A DNA stretch of 64,000 bases from Brachypterus glaber (GCA_958510825.1 OY294048.1:27989026-28053025), one strand, 5' to 3'; positions 23,070-34,010 are shown, counted from the first letter of the stretch. The notes: generated by a model from the sequence alone, not told the origin. A program made the numbers and translations.

Positions 23070-24959
23070 TTAGAATGGATATTTAAAGTTAATAATATCA
23101 TTTAGAACTATATTTTTTACGTTAGTTTTAAAAAGTTTAATTGTTTTAATTTCTTTTATAATATCGGGCAATTGATTATACAACTTGGGAGCTGCGTATA
23201 ATATAAACCTTTGAGTAAAACATTTTTTAAATAAAGGAATTGCTAAATTATTAAATGTGAATCTGGTGTTGGTAGTAGGGCAATAGGGGATCCTGTTTTT
23301 AAATGCCCATATAAGACACTTAAAAATGTACAATTTTTGAATAGTAAGTACTTTAGCTTCATTATAGAGCAATTCAGTGTTAAATAACTTTACTTTATGA
23401 AGGATAACTTTAAGAATTGTATTCTGCGTAGTTTGTAGATTAATAAGAGAATTTTTGTGAAGCGCACCCCAAATTGAAACACAATAACTAATAATAGATT
23501 CAACAAGAGCCTTATATATAAGAATTAATTCATTTTGTTTTAAAATATTTCTAAGAATATAAAATTTAGGTAAAGTTTGTCTAATTTTATTCGAAAGGTA
23601 ATGTATATGTTTGTCCCAACGTAAATGTTGATCTAATAACAAACCTAAATATTTAACTTGGTATGTCTTTTCAATTTTTGGGCACTGACAATTATTTTTA
23701 GTGCAGTTATTACTGTGAATATATAGAAAATTGAAATCGGGTTGACCGTTAATATATGGTGAAAAAGCTAAAAAGTTACTTTTACTTACATTTAGAGAGA
23801 ATTTGCTTATTTTGAGCCAGTTACAGACTAAGGAAAGTTCATTTTCCGCTTTATTTCTAACACCCTCCCAACTATTATCAGAAAAAACCATTGCAGTATC
23901 ATCCGCAAAAGACACAATATGACCAGACATATTTTTTATGCTAGCTATGGAATTTATATAAATTAAAAACAGAATCGGGCCCAGGACCGTGCCCTGTGGG
24001 ACTCCCATAATAATCTCTGACTTACTACTAAAACAATTTCCAATTTTTACATTTTGAAATCTATTTGTTAAATAATTTTTTATTAGTTCGTAAGCAATTC
24101 CTCTAATCCCAAGTTTATAGAGCCTTTTTAACAAAATCTTGTGAGACACTGTGTCAAAAGCTTTTGCCAAATCTAAAAATATAGCAATACATTTTTTGTC
24201 CATATTAAGATTTTCCATTAAATATGAAAATAAATCTAAAATTGCATCTTCAGTACTCTTTTTTTCTCTGAAACCAAATTGCCTACTGGTAAGGATTTTG
24301 TGTCTAACAAAAAATTTTAACAGCCTATTTTTGACACAGTGCTCGAAGACCTTTGCAAAATTACTTATAAGTGATATTGGCCTATAATTATTGGGATTAG
24401 AGAAATTTCCCTTTTTAAAAATTGGAATCACGGTGGATTCTTTCCATTGCCTTGGAATTATTCCAGAATCTATAGATATATTTATGATGTGACATAGGGG
24501 CGTTAATATTTTACTATGAATTCTTTTAATTAAAATATTAGAGAAGCCGTCTGGTCCTGGGGCCGATTTGTTTTTTAATTTGCTAATAATTAAAGTTAAC
24601 TCATTTTCTGTAACTGGCTCAAAATAAATAGACTTCTGCGCTATTTGAGGTTCGCATATATTATCTTCCTGCATATCACAATTATTTATTTTATCCGACA
24701 TAATTTTACCGACATTAATAAAAAAATTATTAAATATGTTGCATTTTTCGACATTATCCCTTACTGACCTACCACCATGTTCAATACAAATACTACTAAT
24801 ATCTTTTTTTCTATAGGAAGAATTTGTGGCGTCATTAATAAATTCCCATACCTTTTTTTGGTTACCTTTAGCCTCACTGATTTTGTTTTTATAATAATTA
24901 TATTTAGTCGACTTTATTAAATTATTTACTGAATTACGGAAAACGCGGTACTCTTTCAT
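23070..24959 (-). CDS. LINE ORF2, reverse transcriptase region
   Basis: The 629-codon open frame copies element RNA at the nicked target. Landmarks in order: KSAPGPDGFSN near residue 130, STVIPIFKKGNFSNPNNYRP near 175, QFGFREKKSTEDA near 225, AIFLDLAKAFD near 255 (first catalytic Asp), GVPQGTVLGPILFLIYIN near 315, SFADDTAMVF near 343 (catalytic FADD) and VKYLGLLLDQHLRWDKHI in the thumb, then a C-terminal region ending with IIKEIKTIKLFKTN. The palm motifs look complete. The apparent start Met is a linker residue; one base out of register near 24960 joins this frame to the endonuclease side. Confidence 0.88.
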   Translation of the reverse strand: MKEYRVFRNSVNNLIKSTKYNYYKNKISEAKGNQKKVWEFINDATNSSYRKKDISSICIEHGGRSVRDNVEKCNIFNNFFINVGKIMSDKINNCDMQEDNICEPQIAQKSIYFEPVTENELTLIISKLKNKSAPGPDGFSNILIKRIHSKILTPLCHIINISIDSGIIPRQWKESTVIPIFKKGNFSNPNNYRPISLISNFAKVFEHCVKNRLLKFFVRHKILTSRQFGFREKKSTEDAILDLFSYLMENLNMDKKCIAIFLDLAKAFDTVSHKILLKRLYKLGIRGIAYELIKNYLTNRFQNVKIGNCFSSKSEIIMGVPQGTVLGPILFLIYINSIASIKNMSGHIVSFADDTAMVFSDNSWEGVRNKAENELSLVCNWLKISKFSLNVSKSNFLAFSPYINGQPDFNFLYIHSNNCTKNNCQCPKIEKTYQVKYLGLLLDQHLRWDKHIHYLSNKIRQTLPKFYILRNILKQNELILIYKALVESIISYCVSIWGALHKNSLINLQTTQNTILKVILHKVKLFNTELLYNEAKVLTIQKLYIFKCLIWAFKNRIPYCPTTNTRFTFNNLAIPLFKKCFTQRFILYAAPKLYNQLPDIIKEIKTIKLFKTNVKNIVLNDIINFKYPF

Positions 24960-25143
24960 TCAAATGGATGTTATTAGCATTTTTTAAAAGTCTTTTTTTT
25001 AATTTGTCTCTATCGTGAATAGCAATAATCAGATCCTGTGTAATCCAGGGTTTAATTTTTTTATGTTCCTTTTTGCTAACATTAATTATTTTTGTTGATT
25101 TTTCTATATACTTATTTAGTATAATTAAAAACGAATTAAGGGC

Positions 25144-25881
25144 TTATTGACTACTATCTTTATTTAAAACTTCATTCCAAGACTCGTTATTTAAGAAATT
25201 ATTAAGTTTATTGTAATAAATAACATTTTTAATTTTAATTTTTGCGCCTAAAACTTCAACTTCACAGTTTTTACTTAAAACAGATAAAAATGTATTGTAG
25301 TGGTCCGATAAATTTGTTTTAACTACAGCGGAACTTAAATTAAAATTAGATTTATTTCTAACAAAAATGTGATCTATTACGGTTTTATTTGCTATTCTAG
25401 TTATTTCGTTTATGTAGGATTCAAACCCATTTCCATTTAACAAATCAAGATAATCATTGACCTCTGTTTTATTTAAGTTTTTTAAATCGATGTTAATATC
25501 ACCTAAAAAAATTTCTATCCTATTATTGCAAGTTGGAAGTAAATTTTCAAGATTTTTAATATAAGAATTCACATCAATAGAGGGAGGTCTGTATGAGCCT
25601 AAAATATCAACAGTTATGTTATTAAATTTAAAAGTTGCGCGCAAAAGTTTTGTTTCAGTGAAGTTAATAATCTCAACATTGGCAGCTAAATCTTTTTTTA
25701 TGTACATAATTAAACCGTCATTCTGGTTTATTTTAGAATTATTATAAAATATGTCAAAATCTGGTATGTTATAAATACTTACATTATTCAAAATCCAGGT
25801 TTCAGATAATACAATTACGTCGATATTTTTTATAAAAGGATTTAGGTAAACAAGATTGCGTCTGATGATTAAGTAAAATTT
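25144..25881 (-). CDS. LINE ORF2, APE-type endonuclease region (5'-truncated)
   Basis: The endonuclease/exonuclease/phosphatase-type domain nicks target DNA to prime reverse transcription. Visible motifs, in order, are DVIVLSETWI (conserved Glu), a GSYRPPSID loop, FLGDINIDL (GDxN motif), TVIDHIFVR and LSDHYNTFLS (catalytic SDH). The N-terminal 20-40 residues are lost to truncation. The frame is closed by TAA at 25144-25146; translation past this stop continues in the same frame into the linker (ALNSFLIILNKYIE…), so the stop is probably a point mutation separating it from RT. No start codon is assigned. Confidence 0.8.
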   Translation of the reverse strand, partial: KFYLIIRRNLVYLNPFIKNIDVIVLSETWILNNVSIYNIPDFDIFYNNSKINQNDGLIMYIKKDLAANVEIINFTETKLLRATFKFNNITVDILGSYRPPSIDVNSYIKNLENLLPTCNNRIEIFLGDINIDLKNLNKTEVNDYLDLLNGNGFESYINEITRIANKTVIDHIFVRNKSNFNLSSAVVKTNLSDHYNTFLSVLSKNCEVEVLGAKIKIKNVIYYNKLNNFLNNESWNEVLNKDSSQ

Positions 25882-26249
25882 TTACAGTGTATTAAACTTT
25901 ATTTTGAATAAAACTAATTAGAACTTGGGAAGCTTACATTCAAACCTCAATAAACTTAACGTATTAACAAATTATAGCCCTATATTTATCAAGGTTTAAT
26001 TAATCAAGAAATTGGTTCGAATATAATAATTTAGTGCTACTTAAAACTAACACCAGCTCTATATTGAAATACTATGGGCATTTGTTAATATTATTGTCTG
26101 CCCCTTGTTTGGTTTAATATGTTTGCTCGTAATTTTATATTATTTAATTTGTTGGGTCACACAAATATGAAGATTTGCTGAAGTAATAAGTTTTGCAGTT
26201 TATGATTCGTTAGAATAACCTAACTTAGAATTGGATTTTTTTAACTTTT
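25882..26249. other. Intergenic DNA
   Basis: A+T-rich sequence without recognised features. Confidence 0.35.
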
Positions 26250-26803
26250 AAATAAATAATTTAATTAAAAAAAACACCCGACTGATTAACTAAAAATTAT
26301 AAAACAAGAATAATGAAAAATAAAATTATATAGTAACCGTCGCAGTCGGAGGCCAATTCTAAATATAATAATGATACAAATCTTCTAATTCAATTCAAAT
26401 ATACAAATGTATTAATAATATAAAGGCAGAAGAGGCCTCCGACTGCAACGGTTACTATATAATTTTATTTATCCAATACATACAGATAATAAGACAATTG
26501 CCAGCTTTATTTTAAATAGATAAACTCAATAATAACCCCCGCGTGGCTTTTACTTTATTGAGTGGATAATTATTTATTTTACCCACTCAACTGTCACTTG
26601 TCAAATTATTTTCTTGTAAATGTCATTAAAATTTTTAATAAAAATATGAATTCCTAAGCTATTTATTGGATAAAACCTTGTATGGTACTCATGGGTAAAC
26701 CGATATTGCCCATGAGAAAATTAACCTGCGAGGCGTCATTATACTTGTTTTATTCCTTTTAGTTAATCAGTAGGGTGTTTTTTTTTTAATTAAATTATTT
26801 ATT
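26250..26803. mobile_element. Foldback element, family Z, with nested Y
   Basis: The left arm AAATAAATAATTTAATT…ACACCCGACTGATTAACTA (26250-26290) is complemented at about 26757-26803. Inside, GTGGATAATTATTTATTTTACCCAC-type hairpins are present (26555-26589), and CTCATGGG pairs with CCCATGAG near 26690. Termini are not sharply defined. Confidence 0.6.
26313..26473. mobile_element. Small foldback MITE, family Y
   Basis: AAAATTATATAGTAACCGTC then GCAGTCGGAGGCC is complemented by GGCCTCCGACTGCAACGG then TTACTATATAATTTT. It lies within Z, probably as a later insertion. No target duplication could be separated from the A/T-rich flanks. Confidence 0.7.
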
Positions 26804-27003
26804 AATCTCTAGGGCCCGTCAGCACCCAAGGTTTCAGTTACCATTGCACTAACATTGCAATCTCTATTTGCATAACATTCCACAAGTTATCTTCCAGAAA
26901 CTTTTCAAGCGTTGGCAAATTAAAACATTACATTTGTTACCTTACTGGAAGATTCCAGGAACATAACATAACATAAGTTACCTTCCTGGAAGGTAGTTGC
27001 CAG

Positions 27004-27891
27004 GTTGCATTGCAATGTTATCAATTAAATATTTAATCAAGGTTCCTTGGAGCAAGCAATTATTTTAAGTCGAAATGTCATAATTAAATTTAAAAAACGA
27101 AATGTAAAATGAATAAAATTTTTGTAAATCGTACAAATGTGATGTAAAAGTAAAATTTTTGTTAGGTATGTTTAAAATTTTTGACTAAAAACACTGGCAT
27201 TATTTAAGTTACGAGCCATCAATTTTCGGTCTGTTTTCTGAAACATTCCTGAAAGATTCACTGGCGCCGATTGCCTTTTTCAGTTAATTAATAATTTAAA
27301 TTTGGCGAAGGCGTACTCCCTAGATATATTGGTTCAAAAGTCAATTAAAACCGGTGGTTCCCTCTACTACTAGCCCACACAAGTCCTGGACTTAGGGGAT
27401 GCTTAATTAAGTAGAATAGTACGAGGTTAAAAATATACATAAACACAGTGGACATTTTAACCTTTCAATAGCTTGCAGGAACGTAATTAGATCTATATGC
27501 AGTGTTCCTGATACTATGGAATATAACCGATATATTCTATAATCAAAATTATATCCCTAATTATCATGTTATGTTGTATACCCATAGATTCTTGTATCGT
27601 CTTAACTAAGCTAGTTTGTGGGAAATTACGGATTTAACATCTGGACTTATTTGTTCTCACCTAACACCCAGTAAGAATAAATAAGACTAGAGTTGTCCAC
27701 TTTTGCCCCGGCATACCTTATGTCCGTATTAAGTGGCTCCGATAACTCAGTACATAACTCTTATTCCGTCACAGGAACCTTCCTGAAAGGTTAGTGTGCT
27801 AACCGGGGGAGTTTTGACTCCTTCTAATCTCTAGGGATAAAAGTGACAAGGCCAAGAAGGACTAAAGTGTCTACTCCCGAAAGTGCAAAAA
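27004..27891. repeat. Tandem duplication, unit 1
   Basis: It begins GTTGCATTGCAATGTTAT and ends near CCCGAAAGTGCAAAAATT. Unit 2 (27905-29680) repeats it with small changes, including GCAAGCAATTATTTTAAG, AATTTTCGGTCTGTTT, TTTTGCCCCGGCATACC and GTGACAAGGCCAAGAAGG. Unit 1 carries a SINE fragment (27258-27433) that is absent from unit 2 and lacks element E. The unit is non-coding, and nothing like it was recognised elsewhere. Confidence 0.85.
27258..27433 (+). mobile_element. SINE fragment, 5'-truncated (copy 1)
   Basis: TCACTGGCGCCGATTGCC… through GGGATGCTTAATTAAGTAG to GTACGAGGTTAAAA matches, in reverse orientation, the tRNA-derived SINE at 60108-60395 from just after its tRNA T-arm onward. 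The tRNA head is missing here. It lies in unit 1 of the tandem duplication between ACATTCCTG and ACACAGTGGACA. Confidence 0.65.
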
Positions 27892-27904
27892 TTTTAGTTG
27901 CAAA

Positions 27905-29680
27905 GTTGCATTGCAATGTTATTAATTAAATATTTAATCAAGGTTACTTGGAGCAAGCAATTATTTTAAGTAGAAATGTCATAATTAAATTTAAAAAAGA
28001 AAATGTAAAATGAATAAAATTTTTGTAAATCGTACAAAAGTGATGTAAAAGTAAAATTTTTGACTAAAGACGCTTGCATCATTTAAGTTACGCGCCATCA
28101 ATTTTCGGTCTGTTTCCTGAAACATTCCTGGGATCTAACATTGTTATCTTCATGTGTGTTACACAGTGGACATTTTAACCTTTCAATAGCTTGCAGGAAC
28201 GTAATTAGATCTACAGGGTGTTCCGTGAGGAAAGGGAAATATTTAAAGGGTGTGTTCTAGAGGTCAAAATAAGGAAAAAAGGCCCCATAAACATTTGTCC
28301 AAAAACGACTCCCAAGGGAGCTACGCCCCTTTAAAGGGGTACCAAAATTTCGATTTTTTATTAATAACTTAGGAACCCTTTGTATTATAGCATCGAGTTT
28401 TGGCAAGTGATCTATGCTTTATAAGGCCCATCAGCCACTGGCATTTGCGTGTAGTTAATCTAACCAGGGTCGTCCGTAATGGGGGGTCTTATCACTTTTT
28501 TGCTCCAAACTTTTTTTTGATTAACTTTTGTGGGTTTATTTCTAGAATAGAATTACTAAGGTAAAAACACATTAAAAAGGTACTCTTGTCGTAATACCAT
28601 AGGATTAACCGTTTTCGAGACAAATACAAAAAGGCAAAATTACACCTTTTGAAAACCAAGAAATAAACACTAAAATTTTAAAAACCAAAATTTCAATGGA
28701 GTAGGGTTACTGTACACCAAAAACTAAGAAAAAAGTTTTTATATACGTAATTCCAAACATCAATGCTAAGGGAGTTATGGTCTAAGGATCATGTTACCTT
28801 TAATAGCGATTTTTGGACATACACGTATAAAACTTTTTTTCTCAGCTTTCAATTTAATTACCCCGTATTATTGAAATTTAGGTTTTTACCATTTTAGTGT
28901 TTAATTCTTGATTCTATAAACGTGTAATTTTGCCTTTAATTGTATTTTTCTCTAAAACGGTTAATCCTACAGTATTGCAACAAGAATACCTTTTTAATGT
29001 ATCTTTACCTTAGTAATACTATTCTAAAAAAAAGCCTCAAAAAAGTTAAGCAGAAAAAAGTTTGGGGCAACAAAGTGATAAGACCCCCCCCCTGGTTAAA
29101 TTAACTACATGCAAATACCATTGGCTGATAGGTATTATAAAGCATATATCACATGCTAAATCTCGATGCTATAATACAAAGGGTTCCTAAGTTATTAATA
29201 AAAACTCGAAATTTTGGTACCCCTTTGAAAGTGCGTAGCTCCCTTACGATTCGCTTTTGGACATCCTTTAAATATTTCCTCTCGGAACACCCTGTATATG
29301 CAGTGTTCCTGATACTATGGAATATAACCGATATCTATATTCTATAACCAAAATTATATCCCTAATTATCATAACATGCTAAGTTGTATACCAGTCTCGT
29401 ATGGTCTTATCTAAGCTAGTTTGTGGGAAATTACGGATTTAACATGTGGACATTTTTTCTCACCTAACACCAAGTAAGAATAAATAAGACTAAAATTGGA
29501 GTTGTTCACTTTTGCCCCGGCATACCTTATGTCCGTATTAAGTAGCCCCGATAACTCAGTACATAACTCTTATTTCGTAACAGGAACCTGTCTAGGGAGT
29601 TTCGACTCATTCTAATCTCTAGAGATAAAAGTGACAAGGCCAAGAAGGACTAAAGTGTCTACTCCCGAAAGTGCAAAAAT
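27905..29680. repeat. Tandem duplication, unit 2 (with nested E)
   Basis: This is the second copy of the unit starting GTTGCATTGCAATGTTAT. It is longer only because foldback element E (28214-29294) is inserted at a TA. Where unit 1 has the SINE fragment, unit 2 has a short unrelated stretch (GGATCTAACATTG…GTGTTAC). Confidence 0.85.
28214..29294. mobile_element. Foldback element, family E, TA duplication with empty-site proof
   Basis: It begins CAGGGTGTTCCGTGAGGAAA and ends with an imperfect reverse complement (…TCGGAACACCCTG). TA flanks it; unit 1 of the tandem duplication has the uninterrupted site GATCTATATGCAG, so the boundaries and TA duplication are certain. Inner words (GGGAGCTACGCCCC, AACTTAGGAACCCTTT, TTAACCGTTTTCGAGA) are shared with family D in the same order. 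It is non-coding. Confidence 0.9.
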
Positions 29681-30529
29681 TATACAATGTTTGTTAGTTT
29701 TTCTTAAAAATAATGTTTAATTAGAATTATTTGCTAAGGAAGTAAAACTTGTTTTTCCAACAACCAAGACATTTGTTGTTTACTGTAACTCAAAACAGTT
29801 ATAATGTGATCAATATTTAATATTCTGTATACTGAACAAGTTTCGCTTTTCAAAAGGGGTTCGATGAAATTGAAATAAATAGGGGGCGGGAATGTCGGTA
29901 TGTCTGTGACATTCCGTTAGGTGCAAATGAATTTATTCATTTTGTTCTCGTTATTTCAATAGAATTGTCATACTTTCCAGGGGTGAAATTCATTACGGAA
30001 ATATGAGAAAATGTAGTTGAAATATTTTGACAAATTTGCTTCTGAAAATTAAATACTCTCTTCTATTTAGGATTCCGTACCTTAAAAAAGAAAAAGGGAA
30101 CTGAAATACAGAAAATTTGAATTCTTAAATATTAAACAAGTTATTAAACAAATTTATACTTACCATAGAGATACATAGAGGTTAACCGGCGTTAGGAAGT
30201 TTAAAAAAAGTGAAAACACAGTGAAATAAAAATTAAGTTATAATCATAAGTACCAAAAGAACAAACTAAGAAGGTATACTAGTTTAAAATTGCTTAATAA
30301 ACAAATTTTGTTACCTTAAATCAAGTTCATAACACCGTGTTTACAATTTTTTATAAGCACTGATAAGACAACTCTTGATTAATTGAAGCAAAATTTATAT
30401 GCGTAGTTGCCGGACTTAATGTTTATTTTTGTTTCTGCAACTTATACTTACCATACCAACTAGCGTTATGGGCAGTAGATAACCATGCTATATTTTCCAA
30501 ATCATCACAAACTCAATTTACAAGAATCT
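29681..30529. other. Probable single-copy intergenic DNA
   Basis: No gene recognised. GGAATGTC pairs with GACATTCC near 29889-29914. Confidence 0.35.
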
Positions 30530-30669
30530 TGTAATGCAAGATCCTTAGAAAATGGCTCTTTATCAATTCAAAATTTGCACTGTACTTCGCTCCAAAAATC
30601 TACAATAAATTTCCAATTAATATAAAAAATATTAAAAATAGAGATAAATTTAAAAAAAGTTTAAAATAG
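30530..30669 (+). pseudogene. LINE ORF2 C-terminal fragment
   Basis: In one forward frame the sequence reads KFALYFAPKIYNKFPINIKN then IKNRDKFKKSLK and a stop. This mirrors the C-terminus of the large LINE at 23070 (LYAAPKLYNQLPDIIKEIK…), so it is a short remnant of a related element. Only about 40 codons survive. Confidence 0.6.
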
Positions 30670-31374
30670 TATGTACAAATACATTATAACTCTATTCAAA
30701 AACAACCTACAAATTTAAAATTTGAGATATAGGTAGAAAAAGAATTTATGGTGCGTTTCATTAAGATAGTAAATAAAAAATCGCAAAGTAAATATTTTTA
30801 CAGGTTTGAATAGTATATGTTTATGTATAGAATATAGTTATGTTTTATAAAATAAACTACACAGTATACCAATATTCGAATCTGTTTTGAAAATATTCAT
30901 TGTGCGATTTTTAATTGTTTGAAAAAACAGACCATGGTGCAGGTATATATTTTTTTTGATTTTTGTTTTTTTTGACAAGAAGGCAAAAATTAAATTTTGA
31001 AAGCAAAATAATATGAAGTTGGGTAAAATCTAAAATAAATAATAAATAATAATAAAATTTTATATTCTTGAATTGAGAAAAAAAAACGTTAGAAAGCCCT
31101 AGCGCCGCAAATTCGATGGTCTATTTTAATTTTAAACCAGTCTTTAATTAACAATTAATTAAATACAAAATTTACAACAATTCAAGGAACTGTAGCGCCC
31201 CAGGCGAAAATTTTTATGAATTTCGCACTTAAGTTCTACAAATTTTGCAATTAAACAAGATTCAGTTTCAAATACTAAGAGGAAATGTTGATATTAATTT
31301 TTCAAATCTCAAACAAATTTTGTATGATAAAAATACTAAATTATTTCTATATATATATATATATATATTGGTCT
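30670..31374. other. A+T-rich DNA, possibly LINE 3' UTR
   Basis: It lies between an ORF2 C-terminal fragment and a LINE-like tail. It might all be one 3' UTR, but 700 bases would be long. No open frame was seen; an (AT)n run occupies about 31351-31370. Confidence 0.3.
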
Positions 31375-31475
31375 ATAGCCAGTTTTGTTATAAACTTTTA
31401 TTTTGTGTCCTGTAATTGGTGTTAACTGTTGGGCAATAAAGTCATTATTTATTATTTATTTATTTATTTATATTG
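31375..31475 (+). mobile_element. LINE-type 3' tail, (TTTA)n
   Basis: GTCCTGTAATTGGTGTTAAC, GGGCAATAAAGTCATTATTT and then TTATTTATTTATTTA form a polyadenylation-signal-plus-repeat ending typical of LINEs. Confidence 0.5.
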
Positions 31476-31850
31476 AAACTGAATACAGTTAAGTTCGATG
31501 CAAAACTCTTGGTCCCCTAAATGGAGTTTGAATTCCATTTAAGTGCAGTGTAAGTCAGTTTCCAACAGTAACATTGTACATAAAACTAAGTTATAATTAT
31601 AAAGTTTAATTAATCAAATTATACAGGGACATATACACATATTTGCCGGAGCGACTGCATTAAAGTGCTATTCTGCAATGACAACAATTAATTTACCACG
31701 AAATGCCTTTAATATAGACATTTGCATTCACATGCTAAATTATACAATCCAACAAAATTTAATTACCTCAACTGAATTAATTTCGTACATTCTTTGTATG
31801 ATGAGATTTTCAGTACCTAAAAAAAATAACATTACTGCCACCTGCATAGT
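31476..31850. other. Intergenic DNA
   Basis: No feature recognised. A 61-codon open frame at 31678-31863 has no recognisable domain and runs into element K2. Confidence 0.35.
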
Positions 31851-32225
31851 CACGGTGTTCTAGAAGAACTTTTAAATGACATGACAACTTCCATTTTTTT
31901 TTTGGAATTTGTTATATGAGCTCTAATTAAAAAAATAAGACCAAAATTTAAAAAATCGTTAGAGCCGTTTTTGAAAAAAATGTGTTTTTTAGAAAATATC
32001 TTTGATATTTCACGCTAACATACTCGGTTTGCGATCGATGTCTCGGATTTTTACCAAACTTGGTATAGTGGTACCGCTATGGTACCTAAGCACTTCATCC
32101 AAAAATTTTTTAAAACGGTCCATCCGTTCACTATACCCAGCTCTTGAAATAGCTTATCTCCGTTATTTGAAAAGTTATTAAAATTTGCAAAAAATAGCAT
32201 TAAATCAAATCATTAGTTATTCAAA
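31851..32225. mobile_element. Family K foldback, left arm only (copy 2)
   Basis: CACGGTGTTCTAGAAGAACT through TCGATGTCTCGGATTTTTAC and AAAACGGTCCATCCGTTCAC matches the left arm of K1 (7627). The right arm is missing, so this copy is truncated. Confidence 0.75.
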
Positions 32226-32234
32226 ACCGCGACC

Positions 32235-32350
32235 AAATTTAATAGTAATTATATAGCAAGGTAGAGAAGAAATTTTTTTATAGCAACGCGTATTAAATCC
32301 CGAGCTGCTTAGCAGCGAGGGATTTAAGAATGCGAGGCTATAATACCGTA
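32235..32350. repeat. Repeat segment U (copy 1)
   Basis: AGCAAGGTAGAGAAGAAATT…GCGAGGGATTTAAGAATGCG then AGGCTATAATACCGTAGTTT resembles the segment at 63450-63512 (GAGCGATTTAAGAGTGCAAG then GCCATAATAGTC). GAGCTGCTTAGCAGC forms a small hairpin inside it. It is unclassified. Confidence 0.45.
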
Positions 32351-32357
32351 GTTTATA

Positions 32358-33045
32358 CACGGTGTATTTGAAATAGGGTCCAAAATTTAAGGGGTGATTC
32401 TACATTAGAAAATATGACAAAAAGTTCCTGTAAACATATGTCTAAAAATGCATCGTAACGGAGCTACGCCCCTTTGAAAGTGGCTAATAAATTCGATTTT
32501 TATTTAATAACTCAGGAACCCTGTAAGATATAATAAGGCCCATCTTCGTATATTATTTTCATGTACTTATTTAAATCAGGGGCGTGCAAAACGGGTCGGC
32601 CTTATCAGTTTTTTGTCCCAAACTTTTTTCTGTGTATTTTTTTTGTAATTTTATTTTTGGTACATGATTCCTCAGGCCAAAATACATAAAAAGGTACTCT
32701 TGTTGTAACGTTGTAGGACTAACCGTTTTCGAGAAAAAATTATTTGAAGGTGAACTTTCACGGTTTGTGGACGAAAAATTAAATACTAAAATTTTGAAAA
32801 CCAAAATTTTAATAATGCAGGGTTATTCTATATTGAAAACTAAGAAAAAAAGTTTCCATACATTATGTCGAAAAATTGCTACTATGGCCCTTTAAAAATT
32901 ATGCATATTTAGGAGACCATAGCTGTCTCAGGATTGATTTTTGGAAGTACATGTATATAAGGTTTTTGATGTACGTTTACCCTACATCATTGAAATTTCG
33001 GTTTTCAATATCAATATCAAATTCACAGTTTTCAGGGGACACAAA
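32358..33045. mobile_element. Family D foldback, truncated (copy 3)
   Basis: CACGGTGTATTTGAAATAGG opens the left arm; the full set of D words follows (GGAGCTACGCCCC, TAATAACTCAGGAACC, CTAACCGTTTTCGAGA). The right arm stops after GATTGATTTTTGGAAGTACA, near 33045. It is non-coding. Confidence 0.75.
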
Positions 33046-33299
33046 AAACCGGTTAACTTTAAAATTCTTATTTTTTTTATTGTAATATAGACAAATATAA
33101 GTGTAGTTATTTCTTGTGGACCCTTCAAGCATAAAAGATTACAAAATTATTAGTTACGTGAGTCAAAAATTAGAATTATGGAGATACAAGTTAGTTACAG
33201 TAACTATTATTTCCAAGTCGTAACCCTGTACTGGAGATACGAGGTTGCTCAATTAAAAACTGTGAAAGGCATGTAATTTTTAAATATTTACAATATTTT

Positions 33300-34010
33300 A
33301 GTAAAAAATAGTATATTGGGCTTTTTCAGGTTGCTTTAACTGAATCTGATGATAATTTTTTTTCCAACTTCTCCCGTGGGGGTGATTATTTTAAAATGTT
33401 TACAATATTTTTGTAAAAGTTGGTATATAGGGGCTTTTAAGGTAGCTAAAACTAAATATCATAATAAAAAAGTTCCACCTCCACCCCCGGGGGGGGGGGT
33501 AAATTGTACCAAACCATCCCCCTGGGGCGGGGGTAATTTTCGTGAATAAAGGGGTTATTGAGGTTGCTAAAAGTGAATCTGATAATTAAATTTTTCTAAC
33601 TCCACCCCAAGGGGGAGGGGGTGATTATTGCTTTCCGATTTTGAAAATTTTCAAAAGTTACGGAAGCCTTGTATTGGTGAAAAAAATTCAAAATTGTGTT
33701 TTGCGTCTTTTTGAGTTTTATGACGTTTGGACTTTTTGTCAGTCGATCGGTCGGTCGGTCGGTCGGTCTGTCCGGGAAATCTTGTAAGCACAATAAATTA
33801 AGTACGCTTTAAGCTAGAGTCTTGAAATTTGTATTTTACCAAAAGTTCTCGTTTGGGATTGTTTTTGGTTTGGACTTTTTATAAAATTTAGCTTAAGCGA
33901 CCTTAGAAGCCCCTAGGGGCTTACTTACTTAAAATTTATATCTAGGGCCCTAGATATAAATTTTAAAAACATTAGAAAAACAACTATAAAAGGGATATTT
34001 TCACTACTGG
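33300..34010 (+). repeat. GC-hairpin repeat family (forward copy)
   Basis: Three units of about 80-100 bp carry a CCACCCCC/GGGGGTGG hairpin, a TATATAGGGGCTTTT word and GGTTGCTAAAAGTGAATCTG. They are followed by a conserved block (ACGGAAGCCTTGTATTGGTG, CGGTCGGTCGGTCGGTCGGT near 33747, GAAATCTTGTAAGCAC, ACCAAAAGTTCTCG). The same block occurs inverted at 35835-36650. It is non-coding and unclassified. Confidence 0.6.
33907..33966. repeat. Two adjacent perfect palindromes
   Basis: AAGCCCCTAGGGGCTT (33907-33922) is a perfect 16-bp palindrome. TTAAAATTTATATCTAGGG at 33929 and its exact complement ending at 33966 form a perfect 38-bp palindrome with no spacer (centre GGGCCC). Confidence 0.9.

Larger units (their letters stand above)
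22780..25881 (-). mobile_element. LINE (non-LTR) retrotransposon, largest and best preserved copy
   Basis: On the minus strand it carries ORF2 (endonuclease then reverse transcriptase), a 3' UTR and an A/T-rich tail of TTATAAAT-like units at about 22780-22830. The 5' end is missing: the endonuclease frame opens without its start and no ORF1 is seen, as expected for 5' truncation. Damage to ORF2 is slight: one in-frame stop (25144-25146) and one 1-base frameshift near 24960. The clade is not assigned; the RT motifs are of the Jockey/CR1/I-like type with an APE endonuclease. Confidence 0.85.

Noticed and set aside
24151..24387. 78-codon plus-strand open frame
   Set aside because: Antisense to the LINE reverse transcriptase.
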